Assembly (NCBI GenBank): GCA_037893225.1
Contig: JAZGUH010000329.1
Location: 496,001 to 560,000, forward strand
DNA: 64,000 bases
Source of the DNA: Hippasteria phrygiana
Lineage: Eukaryota > Echinodermata > Asteroidea > Valvatida > Goniasteridae
Direction: 5' to 3'
The notes beneath the pieces were generated by a model. The model saw nothing but the letters and a program-made list of their open reading frames with translations, did not search any database and was not told where the DNA came from. Positions 21,961-33,629 of this stretch are shown in pieces. The position numbers were made by a program, and so were the translations under genes. The number at the start of each line of letters is the position of its first letter. Within the stretch, counting starts at the first letter, position 1.

Positions 21961-22282
21961 TTCCTCCAGTTAGGGTGTTTGAGCTCTAGCTGTGCCTAGA
22001 TGTAGAATGACAAGCTATTTGTTTTGTATATGAAATATCGCCCCACGCAAGGCTGACGCCACTCTAGGCAAAGGGCTACAAAGAAGTAGAAATCAGGAAA
22101 GCTGAAGAAAGGAATTGATATATTGGTGCATGCTTCCCTTTATCTTACGATCGTTCCTACTCCATACCTCTTGCATACCTTGAGTGGCTTTAAGCCTTGC
22201 ATTAAAAATGGTTCTTTAAATAGTCACAGCTAAGCCAAAGATTCTGAAAAATATATTAAAGGTCAACCGAGTAGTACAAGAG
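21961..22282. other. Intergenic, nothing recognised
   Basis: No open frame or repeat that I can support. May include further decayed 3' LINE sequence. Confidence 0.4.
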
Positions 22283-22471
22283 CTATCTTTTTATCAGTCT
22301 TGAGTGTTCACCACCCTGGATCAGTGTGTTCCCTATATTTTTGAGTAGCAAACGGGTCTTTCTGTTTTTGTTCTGCCGGTCAGTCACTCCTAGTTTCTTT
22401 AAATAGCTTTCAACTTCCTCGCTTTCTCTTCCGCGAGGCAGTTTTGTAAATCTCGTAGAAACCATTGCCAT
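22283..22471 (-). CDS. Small open frame, unknown 62-aa protein or exon
   Basis: From an ATG with a strong context (GTTACCATGG) the frame encodes 62 residues, beginning MAMVSTRFTKLPRGRESEEV and ending LIKR. It is highly charged, with a likely helix in EEVESYLKKLGVTDRQ, no signal peptide and no membrane segment. Another in-frame ATG lies at 22534. Upstream, a poly-T stretch followed by GGACAG could be a 3' splice site at about 22500, so this may be an exon rather than a complete gene. Composition is more protein-like than the other short frames nearby. I recognise no family; coding status is unproven. Confidence 0.35.
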   Translation of the reverse strand: MAMVSTRFTKLPRGRESEEVESYLKKLGVTDRQNKNRKTRLLLKNIGNTLIQGGEHSRLIKR

Positions 22472-22803
22472 GGTAACAGTCGAACGTCGTCTCTCCCTGT
22501 CCAAAAAAAAACGCGACATATAATTACACCACAAGCCTTGGAGCGGTCGGCCTTTCCTCAGTACTTCTCAACCAGACACAGGGTGGTTCAAAATAGCCGG
22601 GGAAAAAATATTTGAATATGCTTTTCAAACGTTTTAAAGATTTGTTCTTATGCATTTGTTCTTAAAAGAAACATTGGCATTTTTCGTTTTCAATATAACG
22701 TCAGATAATTTTTGTTTTTTTCATGACAAGTATTTATCTCCCATAAATTGCAGGATTATATACAAGACGATAGCAACATAATCGCCCTTCATGCAAGTAC
22801 GTT

Positions 22804-23000
22804 CAAGGGCGGATCCAGGGGGGGCCGAAGCAAAACAAAAAACACAATTTTTTTCTATTTTTTTTTTTAACTGACGTCGCAAAAAGGCAGCCACTGCGTA
22901 CACCCACAAAACTCAGCCAAACATTTTTTTGGCCCCTCCCCAAAAAAATGCAAAAAATAATGTTTGGCCCCCAAAAAATTGTGTTCTGGATCCGCCCTTG
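22804..23000. mobile_element. hAT-type MITE, second copy
   Basis: 197 bp with the same ends CAAGGGCGGATCCAG / CTGGATCCGCCCTTG as the element at 3500-3725. It is flanked by an exact 8-bp duplication AGTACGTT (22796-22803 and 23001-23008). Internally it shares the ACTGACGTCGCAAAAAGGCA block and TTTGGCCCC motifs. The G run is short here (7-8 bp), showing the tract length varies between copies. Confidence 0.95.
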
Positions 23001-23285
23001 AGTACGTTATTAGGTGTTTAGCTTCGTATTGCGTTTTTGGAATGATGTAACCTGCTGCTAAGATAGAGTTACCTGTGGACAATGTGGAATTTCCTTAGTT
23101 TTGCTCCATTCAGCAAAACAACCTTATTTCTTCGACCATTTCCATGCGTTTTGCATATTATAATGCACAGAAAAAGTTGAAATACTCCTTGAAAGTATGT
23201 GATTCCATCTTCCACCATGCATAACCCTTCAACCATCATTCCAATCTATCCGAAACTTTATACAAGTGTCGGCAGTGTAGCAGAC

Positions 23286-23420
23286 GTGGCATTATAAGGT
23301 ATAGCACATATAGAGCTAACAGGCAGTGTTTATACTTTGTATGATTTGACATACACATGCAACAACGAACCTGTGAAAGTTTTGAGCTCAATCCGTCATC
23401 CGAGTCCCGGGTACTATCTT
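23286..23420. repeat. Dispersed repeat, copy 2
   Basis: Shares CGAACCTGTGAAAGTTTTGA, GCTCAATCCGTCATCCGAG with 10045-10090. Flanks diverge. Confidence 0.55.
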
Positions 23421-24520
23421 TATAAACATAAAGCTTTCATACTGAAATTAATTGTTTTATAAATTTAGATCATTACTAGATGCCATACTTTTAGCCAAGA
23501 ACATTCGATAGATAATTATCAAGAATTATACCTTCACAAAAACATATATCTACTTCATGTTTATTTCGAGTATCCTTGTACGAACGGCAAATATTCATCA
23601 AAAAGTCCCAGAGGTTGTTGGTAAAAATTTATTTTTAGCAGAAATGCTAATATAAAATAGCACTATTTTAAAACACAGGGTGATAACATTATACTCAGTA
23701 TAAAAATACAACATTCTTTTGTTTCTCGTGCTCGCTTTAATAATGATTGAATAATCAAAAAGATTGTCCTCCGTTACAAGAATTGAGATAATCGTGTTTA
23801 AGAGAACACGATTGCATACATTTGTTTGGCTTAAATTTGTATTAAATCGATACGATTTTAAGCTTTGCATGGTGGGTGCGATATGAGAGAGACTGGGACT
23901 GCGGGTAACACCATGTGAAATAGATCTCTTCTAGGAAGAAGTGTGGTTCTGAAAAGAACCGGGGTGAGTGTGTAACTCGACGTTTCGGACAGTGTGCTCT
24001 GTCCGTCCTTAGGATGGCTGGGTACATAATGGCTGGGTGCCATTTCTGACCACAATGAATGCATCGCATGGGTCGTTCTGCTCGCGGTTTGTAATTCACC
24101 ACCTCCTCTTCGTGTTTGCTCTTTCAAAGGTCAGCCGTGTACAGACCAATTGCAGAGAAAGTATTCGGGAGCGCCTGCAACCATCTGAGAGTTGTGTCAA
24201 CATGCAGAAATGTGGCAAGTTTATAGTTTGGCACTTGACTACATTCTGTTGAGGCTCCGTTCTTCAAAACATCCATGCAGTTTGGCTATGAAAAGCTGCG
24301 TTTCAAAGCGTCCATCGATTGACGGCGAGACTATTTTCACATTCACCCGTCCCAGTTCGGTGTCTTGAGTTATAAAGCTTATACTAAAGTTACATCTGAA
24401 TCTTCAACCTCAGTTGTTATCCTGTATTACTAAAGCCAGTTAATGCGATATTTTATTGGCACTGTTTTTGGTGAAGCAAATATCTCGCCAAAAAGAATGC
24501 TACGCCCAAAGTTTCGCTGT
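23421..24520. other. Intergenic; unassigned open frames
   Basis: Minus-strand frames of 86-90 codons at 23842-24127 overlap each other; the sequence around 23980-24060 looks repeat-derived but I cannot assign it. No gene is called. Confidence 0.35.
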
Positions 24521-24625
24521 GAATGGTGCCAATAATATGGAATAATCTGCCTGAGAAATTAAGAACCATGCACTCCTTGGGTACATTTGAATCAAAGCTA
24601 CGTAAAGCCACCCATCAGTGATATT
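24521..24625 (+). pseudogene. LINE ORF2 C-terminal fragment
   Basis: Encodes MVPIIWNNLPEKLRTMHSLG then TFESKLRK, the W-N-x-L-P ... S-L-x-x-F-K signature that ends ORF2 of many CR1/RTE-type LINEs. Only the extreme 3' part is left, as expected from 5' truncation. Confidence 0.7.
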
Positions 24626-24985
24626 TCTGCCATTTGCGCTGATCTACGGAGTTTATAAACTTGGTTGCCACAATACTTTGGAGCCGAATGGGAATTTCCC
24701 CTTGTTTTTCTCGCCAAAAGGGTTGATTCACGGGTTTTTCGCCCATCCCGTAAATCAGCAATAGGTATCTACTGGAGAGTTGAAAATATATTTATTTGTG
24801 TAAATATTTTGTATGTGTGTTTAAATATTCAGTTCTATTTAAAAAGTATGCAGGGCCCCAATGAAAAGCAGTTTTAAATTGTTTGGGCACACCCTGGGTA
24901 AAGAAATGTAATAAATAGATACATACAACAATAGCTTTAATCCAAATAAAGTTGGTAAGCGTTTCTTTGAAATGGAACTTTGATT
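24626..24985. other. Intergenic, nothing recognised
   Basis: AT-rich; probably includes 3' sequence of the preceding LINE fragment. No gene. Confidence 0.4.
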
Positions 24986-25213
24986 ACACTCTAAAAATTG
25001 TGTTTAGCAATTAAACACAATCTTGCTATCAGTTTGTAAACATGTTTAGAAGCTAAACATTACGTGTCCAATTCCTAAACTTCAGTGTTCAATGGCTAAA
25101 CACTATCCGTCAATACGCTAAACATGTTTAGTATGTAAACGTGTTTACAAACTGATAGCAAGAAAGTGTTTAGAAAAGTGTTTATTTGCTAAACACTGTT
25201 TCATTTTCACTAT
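24986..25213. mobile_element. Long-TIR MITE built of GTTTAG/CTAAAC words
   Basis: About 228 bp, almost entirely two inverted arms. GTGTTTAGCAATTAAACAC and CTTGCTATCAGTTTGTAAAC on the left are matched by inverted copies on the right (GTTTACAAACTGATAGCAAG, AGTGTTTATTTGCTAAACAC). The left end CACTCTAAAAA belongs to the CACTG/CACTC-ended MITE class seen elsewhere here; the right end is decayed. Confidence 0.8.
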
Positions 25214-25525
25214 GCACCCATACATCCCAACCAAGAGCGTTGTATGGCCTTTTAGAAATCTCTTTGAGTTTATGCTTATGTGAATTTCCATATTTATTAG
25301 TGCAGGAGTGATGTCAGACAATGGGAAGGCTTCAGTACCATCCAATTTGTACATGAAAATATATATATATATTTTACTTTCCCAGGGTAAATTTTTGTCA
25401 TGTTGGTGTTTTTGCCTTAGTCAGTTACCAAATTTAACGTACAAACTGGTAATTTCTTATTAAGAAGATTCTTAATGTCTTATTTTCTAAAGAGAATCAG
25501 TGTTTTATCCTAAATCTAGAGTTAA

Positions 25526-25825
25526 CACTATGAACCCCTTGGATGTGATTTCCTATTAAGAATGGACAGGAGGATTAAAAGAATGTGATTTTAACAATGA
25601 GGGTCCAAAATCACACACCCAGAGTCCAGAATCACAATGCGGTTTAAGCTGTTAAACCCAGAATTCACAATGTACTCTTTGTCAGGGTGGGATAATAGTT
25701 CACAGGCTTCAGATGTGATTTTAAATAGAGTAGGATGTGATTTTAGACCCTCATTGTTAAAATCACATCCTCTTAATCCTCATGTCCATTTTGAATAGGA
25801 AATCGCATCCAAGGAATTCGCAGTG
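25526..25825. mobile_element. PIF/Harbinger-like MITE, 300 bp, TAA duplication
   Basis: Inverted terminal arms of about 90 bp start CACTATGAACCCCTTGGATG and, on the other strand, CACTGCGAATTCCTTGGATG. They continue through GATTTCCTATT, GGACAGGAGGATTAA and GATTTTAACAATGAGGGTC. The element is flanked by TAA at 25523-25525 and 25826-25828; a 3-bp TWA target is typical of PIF/Harbinger. A second copy at 62020-62304 has its centre inverted. No transposase. Confidence 0.88.
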
Positions 25826-25828
25826 TAA

Positions 25829-26065
25829 GGGCATTTCTCAAACTTTGGCTTCGGCTTGGGCTTCGACTTCGTCTCCAGCTATTCCCCAGTCCCATTGCCA
25901 ATCGGAAGCCTTGAATACGTAAATAGAATGAACAGGCTCTGCCTCTGGATTCAAATATAAGACTTTGATGTAGCAAAAAAAGTGTCAAAGATTTTGCCAA
26001 ATCCGGGAACATAAAATTACGCGAAGCCGAAGCCCAAGTCGAAGCCAAGCTTTGAGGAAATGCTC
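25829..26065. mobile_element. MITE abutting the previous one, GGCTTCG-rich ends
   Basis: 237 bp. Left GGGCATTTCTCAAACTTTGG and right (inverted) GAGCATTTCCTCAAAGCTTGG, each followed by tandem GGCTTCGGCTTGGGCTTCG-type words in inverted orientation. TAA flanks both ends (25826-25828 and 26066-26068). The left TAA is also the right duplication of the 300-bp MITE, so the two share a target. A split copy lies at 35257-35605. Confidence 0.82.
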
Positions 26066-27039
26066 TAAGACGACTCCATATAGTGGCTGGCTCGACCAGT
26101 GTTAAGATTGTACTCTTTCGACTCCCTTCAGGTTTCACATATATGACATTTGAATGTTTGCAAGTAAGTCATTGGTCTTCAAGACTTTACAAGAAAGGCC
26201 AAGATCCCAACTTTCAGTGTTGTCTGAAAAATTGATCCGTCGCTTGCAATTCATAATGCACTACAGACAGCAAAAACCTGCATAGGGATATCAGTCGGGA
26301 GAGATCAACTATGTACGATCAGCTATGCAGTAAACGGCCGTCGGGCTGTGTGTCTGTCTGTCTTTCTGTTTGTCGGTCGGTCTGACGAAACGTAGAGAGA
26401 GGTACCGGTAGGTGTTTTAACTGGCATTGCTTTATATTGCTGCTGCGGTGATGGATCGCTTAATCAGTGTATACGATACAAGCTGGCTAGAAATAAATCT
26501 TGATTCCCCGTTGGTATCTGTAGTCACGAATTACATAAGCCAGACCCAGAGACCAGATGGGCTCATGACGTAACTCGTCCAATCCAATTTTTTAATATCC
26601 GGAGTCTTGTTCTGCTGTCGCATGAACTCCACGACTAATTACTGGACAAGAATGTTGCGTCAAGACTTGAGTCGTGATGTGAATAAGGACACAGGTTTCC
26701 GAAATTGATTTTTGGGAATGACCATCCATAACGGTCAGACCTGTCCTGTCAATGGCGATCCTTAACGAGTTCTGAGAACTGGGGCAAATATTATAGAAAG
26801 TCTGCTAAACACTAAAAAAACAATCTCAGTACAAAAGGATTCGGTTAGTAAAAGCAGGTTACCAATTTAAGTGTGATATTTAAGTGCGTTTTATGTATAC
26901 GTATAGGCCTATCCAAAGCGTGCACCTGTTACAATACAAGACAATAGGGTACACAGTTGGGAAAATGTTTAAAGTATAAACAATAGTACAATTGGAGGTC
27001 CACCATTGAAGGTATTTGCAACTCTAAATTCTCTACCTT
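26066..27039. other. Intergenic, nothing recognised
   Basis: Contains short CTGT/CGGT-rich stretches at 26340-26390; no gene or element supported. Confidence 0.45.
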
Positions 27040-27704
27040 ATGGATACCGAGAAACAATAGAGGACAAAAGGATGAAAAGGTCTCCACAAGGAAATTCTAA
27101 AGAGGATGTCTCCACAAGGAAATTCTACAGAGGATGTCTCCACCAGGAAATGTGTGCACAGTTTATGGGGGAATGCTTAAGTATAGGAACAAAGGAAAGA
27201 ACCAAGCCATGTCTCCACAGCGATATACATTTTGGAAATAGCAAAGTTGCTCTAACCTTGAATACTCTACACTGTTATTCTCCTGTGTAAAAAACCGCTG
27301 TGTAGAAAAGATTTTAAGCAACCATGTGTAATTATTGAACAAGGTTGTGTGATCATATCTGTCGCAAGATGAAGGAGAATACTTAGGCCTAAGGGGGTCA
27401 CGATCACAATTTTGGGGTTAAAAGAGCGTTCACATTGCGAGTAAAACCAGTCTTTGTCTTCATTTTTCTCATACATGAAAACAAAGGAATGTCCACACTA
27501 GGTATGGAACGTAAAACTTTGTGTATGTGTGAGGATGAGTATGTAAATACCGGCAATCGTGGACTAGGGACAAAACGGTTAGGGCATAGACAAAGGGTCC
27601 ACGATGGACCGAACGTCCACGATTAAAATTCGTGTACAAATCATATGGGAGGCCTTCCGAAAAAGTACAAACAAAAGAGGGACAATAGGGAGTCCGCGAT
27701 TACA
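27040..27704. repeat. Dispersed repeat with GTCCACAC motifs
   Basis: Starts with three short tandem units of GTCTCCACAAGGAAATTCT (about 27075-27155), later GTCCACACTAGGTATGGAACG, GTAAATACCGGCAATCG, GGAGGCCTTCCGAAAAAGTA and AAAAGAGGGACAATAGG. These words recur at 32860-33260 and, inverted, at 33730-33900, so this is one mobile or satellite-like family. Non-coding. Confidence 0.6.
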
Positions 27705-27922
27705 GGCAAACGTTGCCTGTATCATAACCTTGTAATGACGTGCATTTGTGAAGACTATAGATTAAACATGCAAAACTACTATACCACACACGCACACCCA
27801 AGTGTGTAAATACCGTATTTACACACTTGGGTGTGCGTGTGTGGTATAATAATTTTGCATGTTTAATCTATAGTCTTCACAAATGCACGTCATTACAAGG
27901 TTATGATACAGCCAACGTTTGC
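27705..27922. repeat. Near-perfect 218-bp palindrome
   Basis: Two arms of about 108 bp meet at 27813 with a 2-3 bp centre. From the centre outward: GTGTGTAAATAC, CACACACGCACACCCAA, a block with GATTAAACATGCAAAA, GACTATAGATT, GTGCATTTGTGAA, ACCTTGTAATGACGT, CTGTATCATAACC and GCAAACGTTG. Only a handful of mismatches and one small indel are visible. It could be a MITE or a newly formed inverted duplication of the adjacent repeat family. Confidence 0.92.
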
Positions 27923-28841
27923 ACAAGTGTTCATAGAAGTGTTAACCCTTGAGTACGGTATTTTACGGGAGACGTCGGGGTGCCGCGGCGGTTATGGCAG
28001 CCAAGCGAACCGCTACAATGTGTTTGTGCAGTCAAGCGTAACCTATACACAATAATCCAACAATGGATTGAAACTGCACAAACAGCGGCCGATGGTGTCA
28101 TCCGGCCTGGTGGCACTGTTTTTTTGCGCATATTTGCGGCATCCGTACGCAAGGGGTAATTAGTTATAATATTCCACCTTTTAACATTAACGGCTTCAGC
28201 ATGCAGATCTAGCACCGCTTGGGAAAAAATAATCTATAGGCACAAATTGTAAACGAATAACATGAAACATATTATAATATATAAAATTATTATATAATTT
28301 GTGTCCGTCGATAAGTAATGCATTTTGTGAACGAGATTTGTCATCTTTGCCCTGCTTTCGAGGTTGAGGTTTGCAGGCTGACAGCCGGTGCGTGCAAGCC
28401 AGATCGGGCCAAACAAGTCAAGTAAATGTAATTCAATTTAGCTGTCCCTTTGTGAGTTTTTTTTCCATTAGACGAGATGTGAGCGCCGTCCTCCCCCTGT
28501 GTTGCCTGCCTCGGCTTTGGGGTAAAATGGCTAGCTGACCTCGCGGCAGGCCGACTAAGGAGAATTCCCTGGGGTAATTAGCTATTCACTGGCTGTGTTT
28601 TGACAAAAAGGTTGGCCGATGGAAGGTAATGTAATAATAGAGAATACAACATTAACCAACCATAATTGCCAAGGTATATTTGCGATGATGCGCTAATTGA
28701 AGTTGTTGCCGTTTTGCGCCCGTAATTTCTAGGCTAAAAAAATGATTATAATTCTTGTTTAATGGGTGGCATTGCATAAGATATCTACTACTGTAATATC
28801 AGATACCTTGAAGGGGATCCCTAGCTTCTGCAAATCAAAAG
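27923..28841. other. Intergenic; AT-palindromic patch
   Basis: No gene. 28268-28305 is an AT-only palindrome-like stretch (ATTATAATATATAAAATT...). Slightly GC-richer sequence at 28480-28560 has no recognised feature. Confidence 0.45.
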
Positions 28842-29094
28842 ACTACACTGCAAAAACGTGGGTGCTAAATTCAACACTCTCGGTGTTCCAAAAGGACTAC
28901 ACCAAGAATTGTTACCGGTGTTAAAATTATTGGTGTTATTTCAAATCAATTGGTGTCATTCTTAACACCTATGAGTGTATTGTTACACCCGTGGGTACGA
29001 TAACACCAAATGTGTTAAAATAACACAAATTGGTGTGGTCCTCTCATAACACCGAAAAGTGTTATTTTTAACACCCTAGTTTTTGCAGTGTAGT
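28842..29094. mobile_element. MITE with ACTACACTGCAAAAAC ends
   Basis: About 253 bp; terminal inverted repeats ACTACACTGCAAAAAC are exact for about 16 bp. The interior is composed of GGTGTTA/TAACACC words in both orientations, giving strong fold-back potential. Non-coding; superfamily not proven, TA-type target likely. Confidence 0.85.
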
Positions 29095-29161
29095 TATCAC
29101 TAGATATACCCAGCAAGATATGGGACCAAGGGGTACCCCTCCAGACTATTGTTACCTAACA

Positions 29162-29178
29162 CCCCCCCCCCCCCCCCC
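29162..29178. repeat. Poly(C) run, 17 bp
   Basis: Uninterrupted C on the plus strand, followed by GGATATC. No MITE ends recognised around it. Confidence 0.95.
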
Positions 29179-30424
29179 GGATATCTGAAAGGAATTCCTG
29201 AGATTTCGGAAACACAATGACCAACACAAAAGAGGGGGTTCCCTCTGTCCCATCTTGCTTCAAATGTCACTAGAGGTATCACAGATTCTATTTCCATCTG
29301 AAGCACAGTATTGTCTCATCCATGCATCAAAGCCTTCATCTATTAAGAAGCCACTTAATAGGCACCGTATAATCCATTTCTATCTATTTGCGTTTCCTTT
29401 TCACCGCACGGGCATTTGGAGTGGAATGCTTGGCACTGTAATTGTGCCGTTGGGAGTTATATCTCATCGAAATAGTAAACAGATGGGTATGCAATTGACT
29501 TTGTGCATGCTTGATATAAATGACTTAAAAATTAGCCTCCTGTCATTCTTACAAGGGACCAATCGGAAGTCGCATTTCTCCGTTTTCAGCTGCAGGCAAA
29601 AATCCATTGAGGGTCGAAATTTTCGATTTTCGTTTGATTGCTTAAAATGCTAGTTTATGTAAAATAAAATCATAATGTGTTTTCGTTTTTATTTTTTGTG
29701 TTTTTTTTAGTAACAATAAAATGTTTTAAAAAGATTTTAGTGAGGTAACTCACTGATAATCACCGGAATTTGTGCTTAGTTTTCTTCATCAGATTCGTTA
29801 TTTTTCGATTCGTGTACATCGCCATTTTGAATGCAATCATAACTTGGTATCAATTTAAAGCTTGTGAACTAAACTCTTCATTAATTAGCCGATCTGACCG
29901 ATATTACCACAAATAAACCAATGAGAGACACTTTTAGGAGATACGAAGGCTACCCCCTAATAGTGAGCCGTTCGCTTGATTTCTACAATAGTACTGGATC
30001 ATCTAATATCTAATTCTTATTTTTATCATAACGTTTTTATTACTGTTCTGATTTTAATAATTCTTTCATCATTTTAAAGCTCATGATTTGTTCTTTCCAA
30101 TGGTATATAAATCTAGAAATTATTTTTTTGCAATGAGAGACTGTTCTCTATTGAGGGCGCCACATACACCAAACCCCCTCGTTCAGTTAGACTTATTGTC
30201 CCTAGCTAAGTTCCGTGTTACCTCGTAAACCCTTATGTAAATTGAATTGTTACAAGGGCATAATTTTATTTTTGCATTTTACTAAAATGGCTTTTTATAA
30301 TAATATTATTGCAAGCAGTTTTGGGGTAAATGTCTTTTTAAAGATGCCGTGTCCGTGCTTCTTGGGGGCGTGGCACCCAACAAATAATTATCAAAAGGAA
30401 TTGCTCATTAGCATTAGATCAGTT
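29179..30424. other. Intergenic, nothing recognised
   Basis: AT-rich (especially 29640-30120). The 132-codon frame at 29255-29653 lacks protein family features and I do not call it. Confidence 0.45.
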
Positions 30425-30694
30425 CAGGCACGGATCCAGAGGGAGGTATTGGGGGTCGAACCCCCCCCCCCCCCCCCCCCCCGCTCGTTGCCAATTCTTA
30501 TTTTTTGCTTGTGAGGTCCTACGCCTAGGTAAACCAGAAAAGAATAGCGAAACCCCGTTTCGGGTATTAGAAAGAGGTTAAATGGCTCCACCTACATTGA
30601 AAAACGTTTTGGGCAAATCTACGAACAAATATGTCAGAACCACCCATCCCCCCCCCCCCCCCCGCCCCTGCAAACAATCCTGGATCCGCCCCTG
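30425..30694. mobile_element. hAT-type MITE, third copy, two C runs
   Basis: Ends CAGGCACGGATCCAG and CTGGATCCGCCCCTG are inverted repeats (two or three mismatches). C runs of 22 bp (30461-30482) and 16 bp (30648-30663) lie near the two ends. The 8-bp flanks do not match (GATCAGTT versus CAGTTGTG), so the duplication has decayed or the boundary is slightly off. Confidence 0.8.
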
Positions 30695-32106
30695 CAGTTG
30701 TGTACTTTCCAATGTGACATTCTACCAAAATAAATCCATTGAAGATAAGTAAGAGAGTATAAGTAAGTTTCAGTTTTGCAATAGAAGCGGAACGCTCCTA
30801 TTCTTATTTATACTATAACGCAATCTTCGCGCGTAAAGTTAAGACCAAATAGATAACAGTGTATAGTAAGCGGATTTTTTTTCGTTCGAAAATACAGTTT
30901 TCCTTCTTTATTTGTTTGTAGGAGAAAATCCATTGAATTTACATTCTCAGCAATAGAGCACAGACATTGCAGCCTTAATGGCGCTCGTATAATTTAGAAA
31001 TATTGTTTCATAATGATACGGGTGCTCCTGGGAAGTGCAAGCGTCTGTCATATCGGTGATCAACCAATCCTTGTATGGAAATAAATCACTTGAAATCTGG
31101 CCACCGATCGCGCTCGTTAACGAGTTACTGGCGCCCAAACCCTGAAACTAATTCCAGCTATCTACAATTGTCAATCAAGTGACGCCCTTCTCTTCTGAAA
31201 ACTCTGTGTCGAGTTGCCGAAGATGAAAGGGTTCATTTGATATCATGGAATTCCCGGGACGATATTACTGGTCAGGTTATGTTGTAATTCATCACTATAT
31301 TTCCTGAGATTCCACTTCAAGCATCGATTGCACATCCAAACGGGCTGTTGTAATTAAACATTAACGATCGACAGAAGGAGGATAACTTCCGGGTATCGTG
31401 CAGTAAAAAAAATAGAGCATGTAGGGACTGTTAAATTCTTCCAGCAAAATTTTCAGGACAGAGAGCACTTAAAACCAATTAATGTCTGTGACTGTTTAGG
31501 TCCCCCAAAACCGTTTTGCGTTCAGTTCCGTTTGCCTTTCTACAAAGACTACATTAAAATGCCAAGAGAAGAGAGGAATGCCTTTCGTTCTATCTATTGT
31601 GTGTTTTTAACCGATTTGGGGAAATCCAATAACAGCAAAAACCATCTCGCAAAAATTGGGTTAGACCATCTTGGAAAAATGTTACCCGGCATGATCTAAA
31701 ACTACTTCAATTCTGATGAATTTTGTATCAGATAAGTTACTTTAAGAATAGGTTCTTGTACTTTGAAGTTTTATGAGTTGTTTATGGTTCGCGTATATAT
31801 ACTTTTCGTGTGTATATATTTTTTTCGTTTTCGTTTCTGTTTGTTTCGCTTTTCCCTTTTACAATATTAATTTTAAAATTACTTAGATTATAAACGGCTC
31901 TGTATGAACAGTTCTGCGGTACTTTTAGCTGCAAAAGTCGAACTGCAAAAGCGATTCATTGGCAATTTAGCTGGATTAATTACAGTCTTCTCTAAAACAC
32001 GGCTAACCCCTTCAAACACACAAATAAATTGTGAAACAAAATTATAAATATTACATTTTAAAATTATTAAATTGTTTCAGCGCAACCCTTATTAGAACAA
32101 ATTTAA
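30695..32106. other. Intergenic, nothing recognised
   Basis: AT-rich, no supported gene or element. Confidence 0.45.
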
Positions 32107-32418
32107 AGAGTATATCGGCTTTACAGGAAAGCAGGTACGAAAGCAATACAAATACCACGGGAAATCCTGGGAACCTTCAGACGCCACATCTGTTTTGATA
32201 ACTTAAATCTGAACAAAAAGCTCTGGCAGAAGGCAGAGTGGCCGCAGTGCATTAAAAAGGATCCTGACTTACACAAATGTATAGCTGGACACAATGACAC
32301 ACAATCTCGCCGTATCGGGAGAATAATACATATAGTTGCCATGGCAGCCCCTCATTTTCCTACTAAAGGATGCCTGTGGAGAGGGTTGTCTCTTAATGGA
32401 TTATATATCTGGCAGGTG
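32107..32418 (+). other. Open frame of 104 codons with possible splice sites
   Basis: A stop-free frame whose translation looks protein-like (PREILGTFRRHICFDNLNLN, WQKAEWPQCIKKDPDLHKC, RRIGRIIHIVAMAAPHFP). CTTTACAG ending at 32126 could be a 3' splice site, and CTGGCAG|GTGTAAG at 32416 a weak donor. No family recognised and no early ATG. Listed as a candidate internal exon only. Confidence 0.22.
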
Positions 32419-32859
32419 TAAGTCTAATATTTGCTTGAGCATCTTACGCATGTGACATTTGATACCGACTGGTCTGGGGCCTAAGGTGGTTAGCTGTCCC
32501 GCAGGGGTTTCTGTCTACTTGAGGCTTTAAGATAAAGAGTGCTCAACCACCCCTATTGTCGTTACTCAAAGTCCCATCTCCTGTATTTGTAGCTCCTTGT
32601 AAGTGTTGAAGTCAAGCCTTCCTTCTCCCCCTCCAAAATAATTTGGAGTGCCGATTTACCTTCTTCAAAAGTTCTTTAACAACGACGACACCGCTAATAC
32701 CGATGGGAAGAATTTACTTTAATACCCCCCACCAAAACCGGTCAGGAACAGCAACATTTACAAAAAATACCACCCATTTGTGTTCAGGATTGTATAAACA
32801 CTTGCCACAACATTTAAGTTTGTGAATTTAGTCAGGACTTTTTCCTGCAATAAAGGTAT
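32419..32859. other. Intergenic, nothing recognised
   Basis: No gene or repeat seen. Confidence 0.4.
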
Positions 32860-33260
32860 AGAAAGTTTGCGCTTACACAAGTGTGGGTGTACAAGCGTTA
32901 CATACGTTGTGTGGACCTCGGAACAAAAGATGTCCACACTAGGCAGGTAGCGAAGACATTGTGTGGACTAGCCCATGTCCACACTTGGTTTTCCCCTTGT
33001 GAAAAAGGGGTTTAGAGGGAAAATTGGGTTAGGGTTTTTTGTGGGAGAATAAAGGGAATTACTTCAGGGGGCCACCATCAAAAATTGGGGTTGAAATTTC
33101 TTTCTGGATATGAGAAAAATGAGTATTTTGGCCGAGAATTCTTAAGTACACGAATACAAAGGTATGTCTACACAAGGATAGTAATGTAGAGCTGTGTGTG
33201 TGTGTGTGTTTACATGTGTTAGATGTTCTTGGCACAGTGTAAATGGTCACTCAGTGTTCA
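32860..33260. repeat. Dispersed GTCCACAC repeat, second region
   Basis: Contains ATGTCCACACTAGGCAGG, TGTGTGGAC, CACACTTGG and a GT dinucleotide run at about 33190-33211, shared in vocabulary with 27040-27704. Non-coding. Confidence 0.55.
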
Positions 33261-33629
33261 CGTGCATGTTGATTTCTGCCTCATTTTTACGGATTTTGTT
33301 GACATAAATCTGGAGCTGTGCCACATGTATAGACAGCTGTTATCAAGGAGGTTTTGTTATTTTCCAAGATTTTGCTGTTCCTAACCGATTTTGGTGGGGT
33401 ATTAAAATAGCTCTTTCCATGCCGATAATAGTCTGATTGTTTCCATTATTGGTTTAGGCCTATCTCTTACCTTCGTTTATGGAAGTCGCCTTAGTACTAG
33501 GCCTACAAGGCCTCAAGCCATATCTATGTAGAGCACTGCGGACAATGGTGGTAGAGATTTTAGGTTAATTGACAACCATTACCACTTTAATTAAGGTTTT
33601 TTGGGGTCCAGATCTTCATCTTCAACAAA

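Noticed and set aside
23842..24127. Two overlapping minus-strand frames of 86-89 codons
   Set aside because: They look repeat-derived, overlap each other in different frames and have no domain; not enough for a gene call.
29255..29653. 132-codon frame on the plus strand
   Set aside because: No domain, no splice or promoter support, AT-rich codon composition like the background.
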